A stretch of 64,000 bases of DNA from Kosmotoga olearia TBF 19.5.1 (GTDB taxonomy: Bacteria > Thermotogota > Thermotogae > Petrotogales > Kosmotogaceae): NCBI RefSeq assembly GCF_000023325.1, contig NC_012785.1:1302001-1366000 (forward strand), given 5' to 3'. Positions 8,323-16,860 of the stretch are shown here, piece after piece. The position numbers and the translations under genes were made by a program. Within the stretch, counting starts at the first letter, position 1, and each line of letters opens with the position of its first letter. Below the pieces are notes generated by a model. That model did not search any database. It had not been told where the DNA came from and saw only the letters and a program-made list of their open reading frames with translations.

Positions 8323-9495
8323 ATGGAGATATCGAAAATTAGAAAGGCATTTTTGGACAGAAAACCAATTGTGCTCATAGATGATAAACGCGAGATGGAG
8401 GCAGATCTCATCTTTCCAGCCGAACTTGTAAACACTTATATTATAAACACGATGATAGAGAACAAAGGAATGTTGTGTGTCGCGATGGATGAATATGTAC
8501 TTTTTGAAAGGGGATTTTTCAAACTTCCTTCACGAAATAGTGAAACGAACTTCTTCGTCCCTGTTGATCATTTGGATGCAGGGACCGGGATTTCTGCAAG
8601 TGATCGCGCGAAGACGATTCGGGCACTTGCGAAAGGGGAAAACATAAATGCTTTTCGATACCCCGGCCATATACATCTTCTTGGAAGCATTGGGCTCAAT
8701 AAAAGACAAGGGCACACAGAGTTGTCGCTCGAAATTATGGAACTGTGTGGATTCTCAAGATCAGCGGTCATAATCGAAATACTCGACAAACATGGAAATT
8801 CGCACAATATAGACTTTGCCAAACAACGCGCGAAAGAGAATGGTTTCCCCATCGTCACACGCGATCAAGTTATTCAGGAATACACAAAAAACAAACAGCT
8901 GGTTAAAGTAGTGTCAATCGCCTCGCTGCCGACGAAGTTCGGAACTTTCCAGATCGTTTCCTTCGAAAACAATTACGACTTTCTGGAACATACAGCAATC
9001 ATATATGGAGACATATCCAAAGAACCGGTGCCTGTGAGGATCCATTCTGAGTGCCTTACAGGTGATGCACTGGGGTCACTGAGATGTGATTGCGGCTCAC
9101 AGCTTCAAAATGCAATGCGTTATATAAAGTCCCAGGGAAGAGGTATCGTGTTGTATCTCAGACAGGAGGGACGTGGAATAGGGCTTCACAACAAAATAAA
9201 AGCATACCATCTTCAGGATAACGGCATGGATACGGTTGATGCGAACATCGCTCTCGGATTTCCTGAAGACATGAGAGATTACGGTGTTGCAGCACAGATG
9301 TTGAGAGCACTTGGAGTAAAAAAGATTATACTGCTATCAAATAACCCGGATAAACTCAGACAATTAAAGCATTACCAGATCATCGTTGATGAAACAAGGA
9401 ACATCTTCGGCGAGATAACACCATACAACCACTTCTATCTAAAGACAAAAATGGAAAGAATGGGTCACACATTTGAGGAGGTGCTTAAAAAATGA
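8323..9495 (+). CDS. ribBA: Bifunctional DHBP synthase / GTP cyclohydrolase II
   Basis: The protein has 390 residues. The N-terminal half is 3,4-dihydroxy-2-butanone-4-phosphate synthase, with DDKREMEADLIFPAE (about residue 20) and GHTELSLEIMELCGF (about residue 128). The C-terminal half is GTP cyclohydrolase II, with RIHSECLTGDALGSLRCDCG, giving the zinc cysteines, and YLRQEGRGIGL (about residue 287). It supplies both precursors of riboflavin. A close upstream AAGGGGTGAG acts as ribosome site, and ribH overlaps its stop by 4 nt. Confidence 0.96.
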   Translation: MEISKIRKAFLDRKPIVLIDDKREMEADLIFPAELVNTYIINTMIENKGMLCVAMDEYVLFERGFFKLPSRNSETNFFVPVDHLDAGTGISASDRAKTIRALAKGENINAFRYPGHIHLLGSIGLNKRQGHTELSLEIMELCGFSRSAVIIEILDKHGNSHNIDFAKQRAKENGFPIVTRDQVIQEYTKNKQLVKVVSIASLPTKFGTFQIVSFENNYDFLEHTAIIYGDISKEPVPVRIHSECLTGDALGSLRCDCGSQLQNAMRYIKSQGRGIVLYLRQEGRGIGLHNKIKAYHLQDNGMDTVDANIALGFPEDMRDYGVAAQMLRALGVKKIILLSNNPDKLRQLKHYQIIVDETRNIFGEITPYNHFYLKTKMERMGHTFEEVLKK

Positions 9496-9962
9496 GGGTT
9501 TTCGAAGGAAGATATTACGGAGAAGGGCTGAAGATCGCCATCGTGATTTCGAGATTTAATTCCGCTGTTACGAAGGAACTTTTAGACGGAGCTCTGGATG
9601 CTTTGAAGAGACACGAAGTAAAAGATGAAAACATAGATGTTATTTGGGTTCCTGGTGCTATGGAAATACCGCACATCACAAGGTCAATCGCTCTCAAAAA
9701 GAAACACGACGCGATAATTGCGCTTGGCGCGGTTATCCGTGGCGAGACATATCATTTCGACGTCGTGGCCAATGAAGTCTCGAAAGGTATCGCGGCGATC
9801 AACCTGGAAGTGGATGTACCTGTATCGTTTGGAATCATCACATCCGACACTGTCGAGCAAGCCTTGAACAGAGCAGGCATTAAATCAGGAAACAAAGGTT
9901 TTGAAGCGGCTATGGTGGCGCTGGAAATGGCAAACCTAAAAAGGCAGATAGAAGCAATTTAA
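9492..9962 (+). CDS. ribH: 6,7-dimethyl-8-ribityllumazine synthase
   Basis: The 156-residue protein shows the lumazine synthase fold, with SRFNSAVTKELLDGA near the start, VPGAMEIP near residue 55 and GAVIRGETYHFDVVANEVSKG carrying the catalytic histidine. It joins the ribD product and the DHBP product just before riboflavin synthase. It closes the rib operon. No clear terminator follows. Confidence 0.96.
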   Translation: MRVFEGRYYGEGLKIAIVISRFNSAVTKELLDGALDALKRHEVKDENIDVIWVPGAMEIPHITRSIALKKKHDAIIALGAVIRGETYHFDVVANEVSKGIAAINLEVDVPVSFGIITSDTVEQALNRAGIKSGNKGFEAAMVALEMANLKRQIEAI

Positions 9963-10093
9963 TAAATTGTGGTTCAAGAGTTTGAAAGTGAAACAGTAAA
10001 AAACAAAGAAGCGTGGTACTGATGAATAATATGACTCTGTTGATACTCAAGAAATAGTCTTAACTTAAATGCTGGAGTATCATCCATTTAGAC

Positions 10094-10288
10094 ATGAATG
10101 CGTCACTGCAAAAGATTCCACCGTTTTCCTTTGACGGGTTATGGAATACAAGCTCCATTTTGGCTTTGTTGTACCTTGGAATAGTCACAACCATAGAAGT
10201 TGCTTTCTTCGTTTGTCTCTTCAATAATACGAGAGGCATCTTCTTTTCTTTGAATATAAGACTTTCTGGATTGCCAAACGCAGGTTAG
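10094..10288 (+). pseudogene. Fragment of an EamA/DMT-type permease
   Basis: The 64-residue piece contains a hydrophobic segment SILALLYLGIVTTIEVAFFV that resembles the fourth-repeat helix of drug/metabolite transporters (W..LLYLGI...AY). It loses similarity after about residue 45. No start signal or flanking domain is present, so I read it as a relic. The assignment is tentative. Confidence 0.35.
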
Positions 10289-10399
10289 ATATGGTCGCCG
10301 AGTTTGTCGAGCTATAGAGGAACAACTAACTCAGAATCTCTACGGTAAGGTACTTGCGGAAGGGGATAAATAGTGTATTGAAATACATTGGAATATCTG

Positions 10400-10725
10400 T
10401 ATGAGGAAAACCCCATTTTCCAATCACTCAAAGTTATACTTTAAATTCTCACCTCAAACACGTACTTCAACCATAGCGGGAACCCAATCAGCAATATTGT
10501 ATGTTAAGTGCTTTTCTTCTGGAGATTCATCGTATTCCAGGATATTTCAACCTGCGGAAAAATTCTTTCTTCCCGGATGCGAGTAACAGGTAATTCCCTT
10601 CCAAATTCCATCGTTCCACTGGCGATCAGGATACCCGATGTTGGATATTTAAAGAATAGCAATTCTACTTTATTCCTGTTTCTTCTAATAAATGCCGTCA
10701 CCTTTCCTAACACATTATCCACTAA
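10400..10725 (-). pseudogene. Decayed NUDIX hydrolase
   Basis: On the minus strand the piece VTAFIRRNRNKVELLFFKYPTSG followed by LIASGTMEFG resembles the start of NUDIX proteins (iPgGtvEpGE box). The box itself is degraded: the REEREE-type helix reads VTRIREERIF with missing residues. Further downstream GFPLWLKYVFEVRI keeps some similarity before a stop. It is a remnant with frameshifts. Confidence 0.45.
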
Positions 10726-11267
10726 ATCAGTAAAGCAAATTCAACGCTCTATTACTTTATGGCTAATACTACCAATCTTCGACCTGGCGTCAAACATCAT
10801 AACCTGAAAACGAGAAACAATCATAAATGTTGATCAAAAATGCATTAAAATTTGGAGTGTTTTAGTAGAAAAACAAACAAAAACAGTAACTTCCATTTTA
10901 TTCATAAACTGAACAAATGTATGGTATAGTAGATTAGAACAAATGAATTAATAATATATAGCAAGCACACAAATGAAGAGAATTGATAGCTAAACTGATA
11001 GGTGCTCACAACAAAGCAATCCAAAAACTTGGACAATCCTTTATTTCCAGTACGAGTACGATTTCAGAATCAGTTATAGAAAGAAAAGAGCAGCCAAATT
11101 TGGAGTAAAAGTTGAACGCTATACCGTCGAAGTAGTTCACAGAAATCAAGTCTTTATAATTGACCCCTTGGGAATAGTGGTTGTCTAACGTAAGTCAAGT
11201 GAATATGGTTCGAAGGCTTTTCTAAGAAGTGTTGGGATAGAATTCAAGAAAAACGGATGGTGGAAAA

Positions 11268-12497
11268 ATGACCAGACTGAACGCTAGAGGAAAAGTTACC
11301 CTCTTGAGTTCCATTTTTATTTTTGTTCTGGCTTTTGTTGCTTCTATCACTAGATTCCACAATCTCAACCTTACCAGGTACAACGAAAGAGTAAAAGGAC
11401 ATATACACGCTTTTGAACTTTCAGTTCAATTGGTTGCTGAAAAGCTTTCTTTTGGATATTTTCAATGGACTGAATTTTATGACGCGGTTACTGAAGAAAA
11501 AGCCGATTTTATTCAGGAAAACTTTGATGAAATACTTGATAGATCTAAATATATCTCTTCTATAGAACTAATTGATAGACCGGAAAGCTTTCAAGATTTC
11601 GACCGCTATTATTCTATTTATTCTGAAAATGGCAGATTGTTTATTTTATTTAATGTCTACGATGATTTCGTTGAAAATGTGCTGAAAGACCGGGTAATAA
11701 AATGCGAATTGGATCTCGAAACTCTTCTTAAATTGCATGGTCTTACCACATTAGTTGATATCGTGAATGAAGGGAAGCCTTTCGCTTTTGGGCTTCACTA
11801 TAAAATCAAACAACCTCCACTGCGTTTTTTCCACTTCGTTAGCTCTGTTGCCATAGCCTTTCTAATGGTGTTGATAATTCGAAGCATTATAAACAGAGAA
11901 ATACATATTTACTATCAGACTGATGGTCTTAAAAGTCTGGTTTGGTTCTTTGAGCAGCGAGACAAATATACCGTCAATCATTCGAAAAAAGTCGCTATGA
12001 TCTGTATGTTCCTTGGAAAAGCATTGGGATTACGGCGTAAAAAGCTGAAAAAGCTCTACAATGCCGCTTTGCTTCATGACATTGGGAAAATAGGCATCCC
12101 CGAATCTATTCTCAACAAGAAGGGTAAACTTACCAGCGAGGAGTTTGAAATTGTAAAAAAACATCCTGAAATTGGCGCAAACGTAATTGGTAAAATTCAT
12201 CAACTGCAGGATTTGGCACCTATCATACTTTACCATCACGAGAGGACAGATGGGAGCGGCTATCCTGAGGGACTCTCGAAAGACAGAATACCGCTTCTTG
12301 CCCGTATTCTAGCCGTAGCGGACGTATTCGATGCGCTGGTGAGCGATAGGCCCTATCGTCCTGGTATGACACCTGAAGAAGCAATCAGAATAATGGAAAA
12401 CATGGCATTAGACCAGGATATTGTCAAAGTATTGAGAGAAAACCTCGAAGAGATAATGAAATCGGTGAACTCGTTGCTTGTTCAGGAAAATGAATAG
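11268..12497 (+). CDS. Membrane HD-GYP domain protein with CHASE4-like sensor
   Basis: The protein has 409 residues. A membrane helix (about residues 10-27) is followed by an extracytoplasmic region with GYFQWTEFYDAV, resembling a CHASE4 sensor. A second helix lies near residues 188-207. The C-terminal HD-GYP domain includes HSKKVAMIC, HDIGKIGIP (H270-D271) and HHERTDGSGYP (around residue 323), with all diagnostic residues. Such proteins hydrolyse cyclic di-GMP, so this is a likely receptor-controlled phosphodiesterase. The start ATG follows GGATGGTGG. It stands alone, downstream of a gene graveyard. Confidence 0.88.
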   Translation: MTRLNARGKVTLLSSIFIFVLAFVASITRFHNLNLTRYNERVKGHIHAFELSVQLVAEKLSFGYFQWTEFYDAVTEEKADFIQENFDEILDRSKYISSIELIDRPESFQDFDRYYSIYSENGRLFILFNVYDDFVENVLKDRVIKCELDLETLLKLHGLTTLVDIVNEGKPFAFGLHYKIKQPPLRFFHFVSSVAIAFLMVLIIRSIINREIHIYYQTDGLKSLVWFFEQRDKYTVNHSKKVAMICMFLGKALGLRRKKLKKLYNAALLHDIGKIGIPESILNKKGKLTSEEFEIVKKHPEIGANVIGKIHQLQDLAPIILYHHERTDGSGYPEGLSKDRIPLLARILAVADVFDALVSDRPYRPGMTPEEAIRIMENMALDQDIVKVLRENLEEIMKSVNSLLVQENE

Positions 12498-12724
12498 GTT
12501 TCGTAAAGTCAACTGTTCGAATCGATCTGCCACTTCTGACATTATCAACCGAAAAAATATTCGAAGAATCTTTGTGTCTTATTGTTAATTTGTCACTTAC
12601 TAAACATTTTTTATTGTTCTTCTATCCTTCCTACCCGATCACGTTACGTAGAGATGGGTCATGGTACTTCCAGCCACATGGGTCTATAATCTTTATTAAA
12701 CGTACATTTTTAGGGGAGTTTGAT

Positions 12725-13855
12725 TTGTTTATCTGGGATTTTATCTTTGAAGCACTTACATATTCCAGCTTTGCTGCAAGAAGCATGCTTGGCCAATTCT
12801 TTGATATCGCGGGTTTCAGTCCCGTGGAGATTGGCTATTTGGTGGCTATGCTACCCCTTGTAGCATTGATTTCAAATCCATTCTGGTTTAGAGTGGGATC
12901 AAGGATTACGGATAAAAAAGCCTTCATAATTGTTTCGCTCATTTCGGGCTTTTTATTCTGGCCAATATACATTTCGAGAAATTTCATTCTTGGCCTCATT
13001 TCAATTGCCGCCTTTTCCTTTTTCTTCTCGGCCGTTGTCCCCCTTGGTGATTCACTTATGATGGCTTCCATAAAAAAGCACGGTGGCACTTTCGATAAAA
13101 TCAGACTCTTCGGTACCATAGGTTTTTCTATTACAGCACTGCTTTTGAGTTATCTGGTTAAATGGGGTTTCATCTGGTATTTTATAGTTGCTTCAATCAG
13201 CCTTTTTATCGCTCCCATTGTGATAAATATAAAAAGAAAGAATAACAAGAAAATACAGGAAAAGCCAAAAACAGTGTTTATAAGAAACGGAAATCTGTTT
13301 ACTTTTGTTCTTATGACTGTTGGAATGATCTTCGGTGTAACTCTAGGAAGTTTTCATAACACCTTTTTTCCTGTTTTATCTCGAGAAATGGGCTATGATA
13401 AATCGGTTGTAGGACTTGTCTTTTCTTTCATGGCGATTACAGAGATTCCTTTCCTGTTTTTCGCAGAAAAGATCATAAGAAAGTTTGGAAATTTCAGTGT
13501 TCTTGTAGTCGGCATGCTGGTAAGTGCTTTGAGAGTTGTGCTGGTTACTTATGTCTCGGGACTGGTGCCTTTGTTGCTAACCCAGGCTCTTCACGGGCTC
13601 ACGTACATCTTGATGTATTACGCTCTTTTTAACTATATACATTTCAGATTACCCGAGAAATACTTGACCAATGCTCAAAGCCTTTTCTGGCTAACAAGTT
13701 CAGGATTGACATATATTTTTGGGTCAATTATCGGTGGTTATCTCATAGAGTACTTTCAAACAGTAACGGGTTTTAGGATTATGGGTTATTCAGGTTTTAT
13801 AGTAACCGGAGCAATCATAGCAATTTTCCTTATATTTAAACGCAAGACATCATAA
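12725..13855 (+). CDS. MFS transporter
   Basis: About 376 residues form twelve hydrophobic segments typical of the major facilitator superfamily. The loop after helix 2 reads RVGSRITDKKAF, and a basic central loop (NIKRKNNKKIQEK) splits the two halves. It looks like the LacY/nucleoside-symporter-like branch, but the substrate is unknown. I choose the TTG at 12725, which has GGGGAG 6 nt upstream. An earlier ATG at 12572 would add 51 hydrophilic residues before helix 1, without a ribosome site. The gene is followed by repeats. Confidence 0.85.
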   Translation: MFIWDFIFEALTYSSFAARSMLGQFFDIAGFSPVEIGYLVAMLPLVALISNPFWFRVGSRITDKKAFIIVSLISGFLFWPIYISRNFILGLISIAAFSFFFSAVVPLGDSLMMASIKKHGGTFDKIRLFGTIGFSITALLLSYLVKWGFIWYFIVASISLFIAPIVINIKRKNNKKIQEKPKTVFIRNGNLFTFVLMTVGMIFGVTLGSFHNTFFPVLSREMGYDKSVVGLVFSFMAITEIPFLFFAEKIIRKFGNFSVLVVGMLVSALRVVLVTYVSGLVPLLLTQALHGLTYILMYYALFNYIHFRLPEKYLTNAQSLFWLTSSGLTYIFGSIIGGYLIEYFQTVTGFRIMGYSGFIVTGAIIAIFLIFKRKTS

Positions 13856-13890
13856 CTTTCAGCGCTTTCATTTAAGTGAGCGTCAAAGAA

Positions 13891-13931
13891 GAAAACAGGG
13901 ACTGTGTCGTAGGGGACTGTACCTGTTTTTC
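13891..13931 (+). repeat. REP-like hairpin with GGGGACTGT core
   Basis: GAAAACAGG pairs with CCTGTTTTTC, enclosing GGGACTGT / GGGGACTGTAC. It is a diverged relative of the AAAATGGGGAC hairpin family. It may terminate the MFS gene. Confidence 0.55.
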
Positions 13932-13976
13932 GAGGCTCACTCACACGTAGCGTGCTTACTGAGCTTTTGTACATTC

Positions 13977-14074
13977 GTCATCCTGAACTTGATTCAGGAT
14001 CTCGTACTTAAGAAAATAAGATTCTGGATAAAACATCTCCAGAATGACAGGTATCCGTTGACTTCTAAAGAATG
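13977..14074 (+). repeat. TCATCCTGAACTTG hairpin element
   Basis: There are two adjacent inverted repeats, TCCTGAA-CTTGA-TTCAGGA and ATTCTGGA...TCCAGAAT, followed by AATGACAG. Further copies are at 30480-30635, 32233-32258 and 53019-53092. Sequences of this form are common intergenic repeats in many bacteria. Confidence 0.75.
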
Positions 14075-14099
14075 ACAGCGTCTGAAGCTTTCAAGACGT

Positions 14100-14444
14100 A
14101 GTCCAGCACTTCAGTAGAGTAGCTGCTTTCCGCCGAAGGCGCACATCAACTGCGCAGCAGTTCGCAACAACCACGAAGTGGTTCGCAACAATCCCGAAGG
14201 GATTCGCATCCGCCGCGCAGCGGCTATCTCGGTTCTCGGACTCTCGGATTCTTATCAGCGTCTGCAAGCCTCAACGTCGTGAGCCTCCTGAGCGCAGCTC
14301 AGCACTTTCGCCGCATAGCGGCCCTCTCGCCTTCTCGGCTTCTCAGACTCTCGATGTTTTCTCTATACCCTAGACTCCAGACCCTATCCCCGCTTTTGGT
14401 TCTTTCCGCCGAAGGCGCGTGTCAACTGCGAAGCAGTTCGAGAC
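14100..14444 (+). repeat. Hairpin-module array, left part split by IS3
   Basis: Phased hairpins AACTGC-GCA-GCAGTT, AACCAC-GAA-GTGGTT, AATCCC-GAA-GGGATT and CCGC-GCA-GCGG are followed by CT-rich spacers and the CTATACCCTAGACTCCAGAC block. The array continues at 15860 beyond the IS3 element. The uninterrupted version is seen at 18070-18273 and 32385-32612. Confidence 0.85.
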
Positions 14445-14514
14445 GTAATCACCCCCTAAAGAAATAGGACAAGAGATAACGAAGTGATAGTATGAAAGAA
14501 AAGGGGGCGAAGGG

Positions 14515-14892
14515 ATGAGAGGCAGAGCACAATATTCAATGGAATTGAAGCTAAAAGTGGTAAAGGAATACGAAGAGGGTCACAAAAACACAAGAGAAAT
14601 CAGGGAAGAATACGGGATACCGGATTCTACATTATGGGGTTGGATAAACAAATACAGAGCGGAGGGAGAAAGTGCTTTTGAACCGAAACTCAGAGCTGGA
14701 GATTTCATTGTTGATCCAACGAAGATACCACCTGTTCTGTACAAAGAGATAGGGCTCGGCAAGATAAAGAAAGACCCAAAAGAGCTAAAAGGGGTTCTCA
14801 ACGAAATCGAGAAATACAAACTCATAATAGCAGAGAAAGAATTGGAAATAAGGTTGCTAAAAGAAGCTCTAAAAAAAACTGGAAAAGGCTAG
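14515..14892 (+). CDS. IS3 transposase OrfA (helix-turn-helix)
   Basis: The 125-residue DNA-binding protein starts MRGRAQYSMELKLKVVKEY. It has an HTH (NTREIREEYGIPDSTLWGWI, about residues 21-40) and a C-terminal leucine-zipper-like helix (KYKLIIAEKELEIRLLKEAL). Near its end lies an A8 run (14871-14878). Slipping by -1 there joins it to orfB, giving the transposase OrfAB, as is standard in this family. Confidence 0.92.
   Translation: MRGRAQYSMELKLKVVKEYEEGHKNTREIREEYGIPDSTLWGWINKYRAEGESAFEPKLRAGDFIVDPTKIPPVLYKEIGLGKIKKDPKELKGVLNEIEKYKLIIAEKELEIRLLKEALKKTGKG
14871..14878 (+). promoter_or_regulatory. Probable -1 frameshift slippery site of IS3
   Basis: A run of eight A lies at the end of orfA. 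Reading in the -1 frame gives WKRLAVELFAETY straight into the orfB start, matching the IS3-family OrfAB junction. Confidence 0.7.
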
Positions 14893-14918
14893 CAGTTGAA
14901 CTTTTCGCTGAAACATAT

Positions 14919-15821
14919 ATGGGTTATGGTTTTTCAACCTCTTATCTTTTGAGAATCTTTGGAATAACCAGAAGCAGTTACTATCGCAGGAAGAAACCCT
15001 TGTTCTTTCTCAAAAAGGCGAAGACAGGTAGAAGGCGCAATTACTGTCTAAAGACAAACGGTGAAAAGTTCGAAGATAAAGAGCTTGAAAAACTACTCAA
15101 AGGCATATACAGCAGAGTGAATCCATATGAACCTGAGTATTATCTGAAAGTGCTAGGAAGCAAGAAGCTCAGCAAGTATTTTCTGAATGAATTTGGGATA
15201 ATAGTGAACCACAAGAAAGTACACAGAATGAGAAAGAAGCTGGGATATGTCAGGAAATACTGGCCGAAACAGCACCATCCTGTTAGGCGCTCAACCCAGC
15301 ATGAGATAGACAGGACAGGAATACTGTGGGAAGCAGATATTAAGTACATAACCACAATACAGGAAGGGAATATAGCCTTATTGGACATAATAGATGTATA
15401 TTCAAGGGAAATAGTGGGTTCATATCTTGGGAAGAGTTGCAAGTGCAAAGATTTTACTCGAACACTGGGAAGGGCAATGCTTTACCAGGAAACGGTACCT
15501 CAGTTGGTCCGTACGGATAATGGAAGCCTGTTTACAGCTAATTACACCCGGGAATATTTTGAAAAGAACGAGATAATCCAGGAATTTGGGATAAAGCACC
15601 ACCCTGATTCCCAGGCCTTTATTGAATCACAGCATTCGAATGTGCAAAGGGAATTTGTGGCTATGAATGTGTTTGAGAGAGCGGAAGACGTTTACCGAAA
15701 ATACCAGGTGTACATGGATTTCTATCATAATCTCAGACCACATGGTTCTTTGAAATACATGACACCACAAGCCTTTAAGAAACACTGTAGCATTTCCATG
15801 ATTCAGTCTGTTAAAGCTTGA
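14919..15821 (+). CDS. IS3 transposase OrfB (DDE integrase)
   Basis: The 300-residue protein has the retroviral-integrase-like core. The first Asp is in LWEADIKYIT, the second in VRTDNGSLF and the Glu in AFIESQHSNVQREF, spaced as in IS3 transposases. N-terminal residues (SSYYRRKK and VHRMRKKLGYVRK) match the IS150/IS2-type HTH_21 region. The open frame extends upstream of the annotated ATG into the frameshift window, so the active product is probably the OrfAB fusion. Confidence 0.94.
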   Translation: MGYGFSTSYLLRIFGITRSSYYRRKKPLFFLKKAKTGRRRNYCLKTNGEKFEDKELEKLLKGIYSRVNPYEPEYYLKVLGSKKLSKYFLNEFGIIVNHKKVHRMRKKLGYVRKYWPKQHHPVRRSTQHEIDRTGILWEADIKYITTIQEGNIALLDIIDVYSREIVGSYLGKSCKCKDFTRTLGRAMLYQETVPQLVRTDNGSLFTANYTREYFEKNEIIQEFGIKHHPDSQAFIESQHSNVQREFVAMNVFERAEDVYRKYQVYMDFYHNLRPHGSLKYMTPQAFKKHCSISMIQSVKA

Positions 15822-15859
15822 TCTCGTTAACCCGTGTCTCATTATTGGGGGGCAGACCG

Positions 15860-16030
15860 GAGACAACCACGAAGTGGTTCGCAACAACTCCGCAGGAGTT
15901 CGTATCAATCCCGAAGGGATTCGTGTCCCTGCTGCAAAGCAGCTTTCTCGGACTCTCGAAGTTTTTTTGGTGGACTGTCCCCATTTTCCATATCCGCTGC
16001 GAAGCAGCGCACAGTGGAGTACCTCCATTT
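15860..16030 (+). repeat. Hairpin-module array, right part
   Basis: The array resumes after the IS with AACCAC-GAA-GTGGTT, AACTCC-GCA-GGAGTT, AATCCC-GAA-GGGATT and CTGCT-GCAA-AGCAG in 21-nt phase, then a spacer. A partial GGTGGACTGTCCCCATTTTC REP half-site (about 15969-15988) and CCGCTGC-GAA-GCAGCG follow. Confidence 0.8.
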
Positions 16031-16128
16031 TCTTATTTTCATTGCCAATAGCGACTCCTAATTGGCACAATTTTGCATACAGATGATTGAAGCAAAGACT
16101 ACTACTATTCTTTAAAGGAGGGATGTAG

Positions 16129-16563
16129 GTGAGAAAAAGAGGATTTTCACTCGTTGAGCTTTTGATCGTTTTAGCGGTTATTGCTGCATTGATCGCCACA
16201 ATTACACCAGTTGCGTTAAACGCGATCAAAAAAGCACAGGCTACAAAAGTTGCGCAGAACTTGAAAACACTTGCCAATGCCTTTGAAAACAAACTTTATA
16301 TTGATGGTGAAATTCCAGCATCTATTAATGAGCTTGGAAGAGATATTGATACTGACAACTATGGTGTCGCATATTATATAACCAGCCCTGGAACCTATGA
16401 TGTTATTGTGTACACCAAAGAAGATGTTGATTTTACCATTGTTAAGAATATATTGAGTGACGCATGGAATGGACCAATGCCTTCTTATTTTAATGTGCTA
16501 CCTGGTTCTGCAGATACAACCGACGTAACAGCATGGTATGAATTTATCTTCACAGTATATTGA
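16129..16563 (+). CDS. Type IV pilin / pseudopilin-like protein
   Basis: The 144-residue protein begins MRKRGFSLVELLIVLAVIAALIATITPVAL, a class III signal peptide. A prepilin peptidase would cut after G5, leaving F+1 and E+5, followed by a hydrophobic helix. The rest is a small globular domain with no recognised family signature. Length and form fit PilA or GspG-like subunits. The GTG start follows AAAGGAGG (16114-16121) at 7 nt. No other pilus genes adjoin, and it is bracketed by repeats, so it is an isolated subunit gene. Confidence 0.85.
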   Translation: MRKRGFSLVELLIVLAVIAALIATITPVALNAIKKAQATKVAQNLKTLANAFENKLYIDGEIPASINELGRDIDTDNYGVAYYITSPGTYDVIVYTKEDVDFTIVKNILSDAWNGPMPSYFNVLPGSADTTDVTAWYEFIFTVY

Positions 16564-16588
16564 TATCATATAATTGACCCCGATAACA

Positions 16589-16629
16589 GAAAATGGGGAC
16601 TGTACCGCAGTGGACTGTCCCCATTTTCT
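16589..16629 (+). repeat. AAAATGGGGAC REP hairpin
   Basis: AGAAAATGGGGAC pairs perfectly with GTCCCCATTTTCT around TGTACCGCAGTGGACT. Near-identical copies are at 36269-36309 and 39385-39426. It stands 26 nt after the pilin stop and could act as terminator. Confidence 0.85.
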
Positions 16630-16654
16630 GTTTTGACTGTAGCTCCTATTTTAA

Positions 16655-16860
16655 GCAATGTCAACTGCGAAGCAGTTTGCATCAACTCCGAAGGAGTTCG
16701 CCTCACTGGCGTCAGCCAGTCGTATCTTTTGTAAATATTAGAGTCTGTCCTGTCCTTTTTTACTTTGATTCATCTTCGTCTCTCGTGGCCGCGTAGTGGC
16801 CCTCTCGGTTCTCGGACTCTCGATGTTTTTTGGTGGACTGTCCCAATTTTTCTCGGACTG
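16655..16860 (+). repeat. Hairpin-module array intruding into the acetyltransferase 3' end
   Basis: AACTGC-GAA-GCAGTT, AACTCC-GAA-GGAGTT and ACTGGC-GTCA-GCCAGT are followed by spacers and a GGTGGACTGTCCCAATTT REP half-site. The part from 16770 is translated as the last residues of the minus-strand acetyltransferase. Confidence 0.8.

Larger units (their letters stand above)
9963..11267. other. 1.3-kb gap of decayed genes
   Basis: No intact gene is visible. Two recognisable protein fragments are listed separately. A third stretch near 10990-11190 reads as short open pieces (for example GAHNKAIQKLGQSFISSTS) resembling a broken enzyme; I cannot name it. There are no array modules or IS ends here, unlike most other gaps. 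Confidence 0.5.
14445..15859 (+). mobile_element. IS3-family insertion sequence
   Basis: The boundaries are read by comparing the interrupted array with intact copies at 18185 and 32520. The element is 1415 bp, flanked by a 5-bp duplication GAGAC (14440-14444 and 15860-15864). The ends begin GTAATCACCCCC and, inverted, CGGTCTGCCCCCC, an imperfect terminal repeat. It carries orfA and orfB in the typical -1 arrangement and appears complete and recently inserted. Confidence 0.9.

Noticed and set aside
15627-16292. 221-codon minus-strand frame over the IS3 end and pilin gene
   Set aside because: It is antisense to orfB, array and a clear pilin gene with its own signals.
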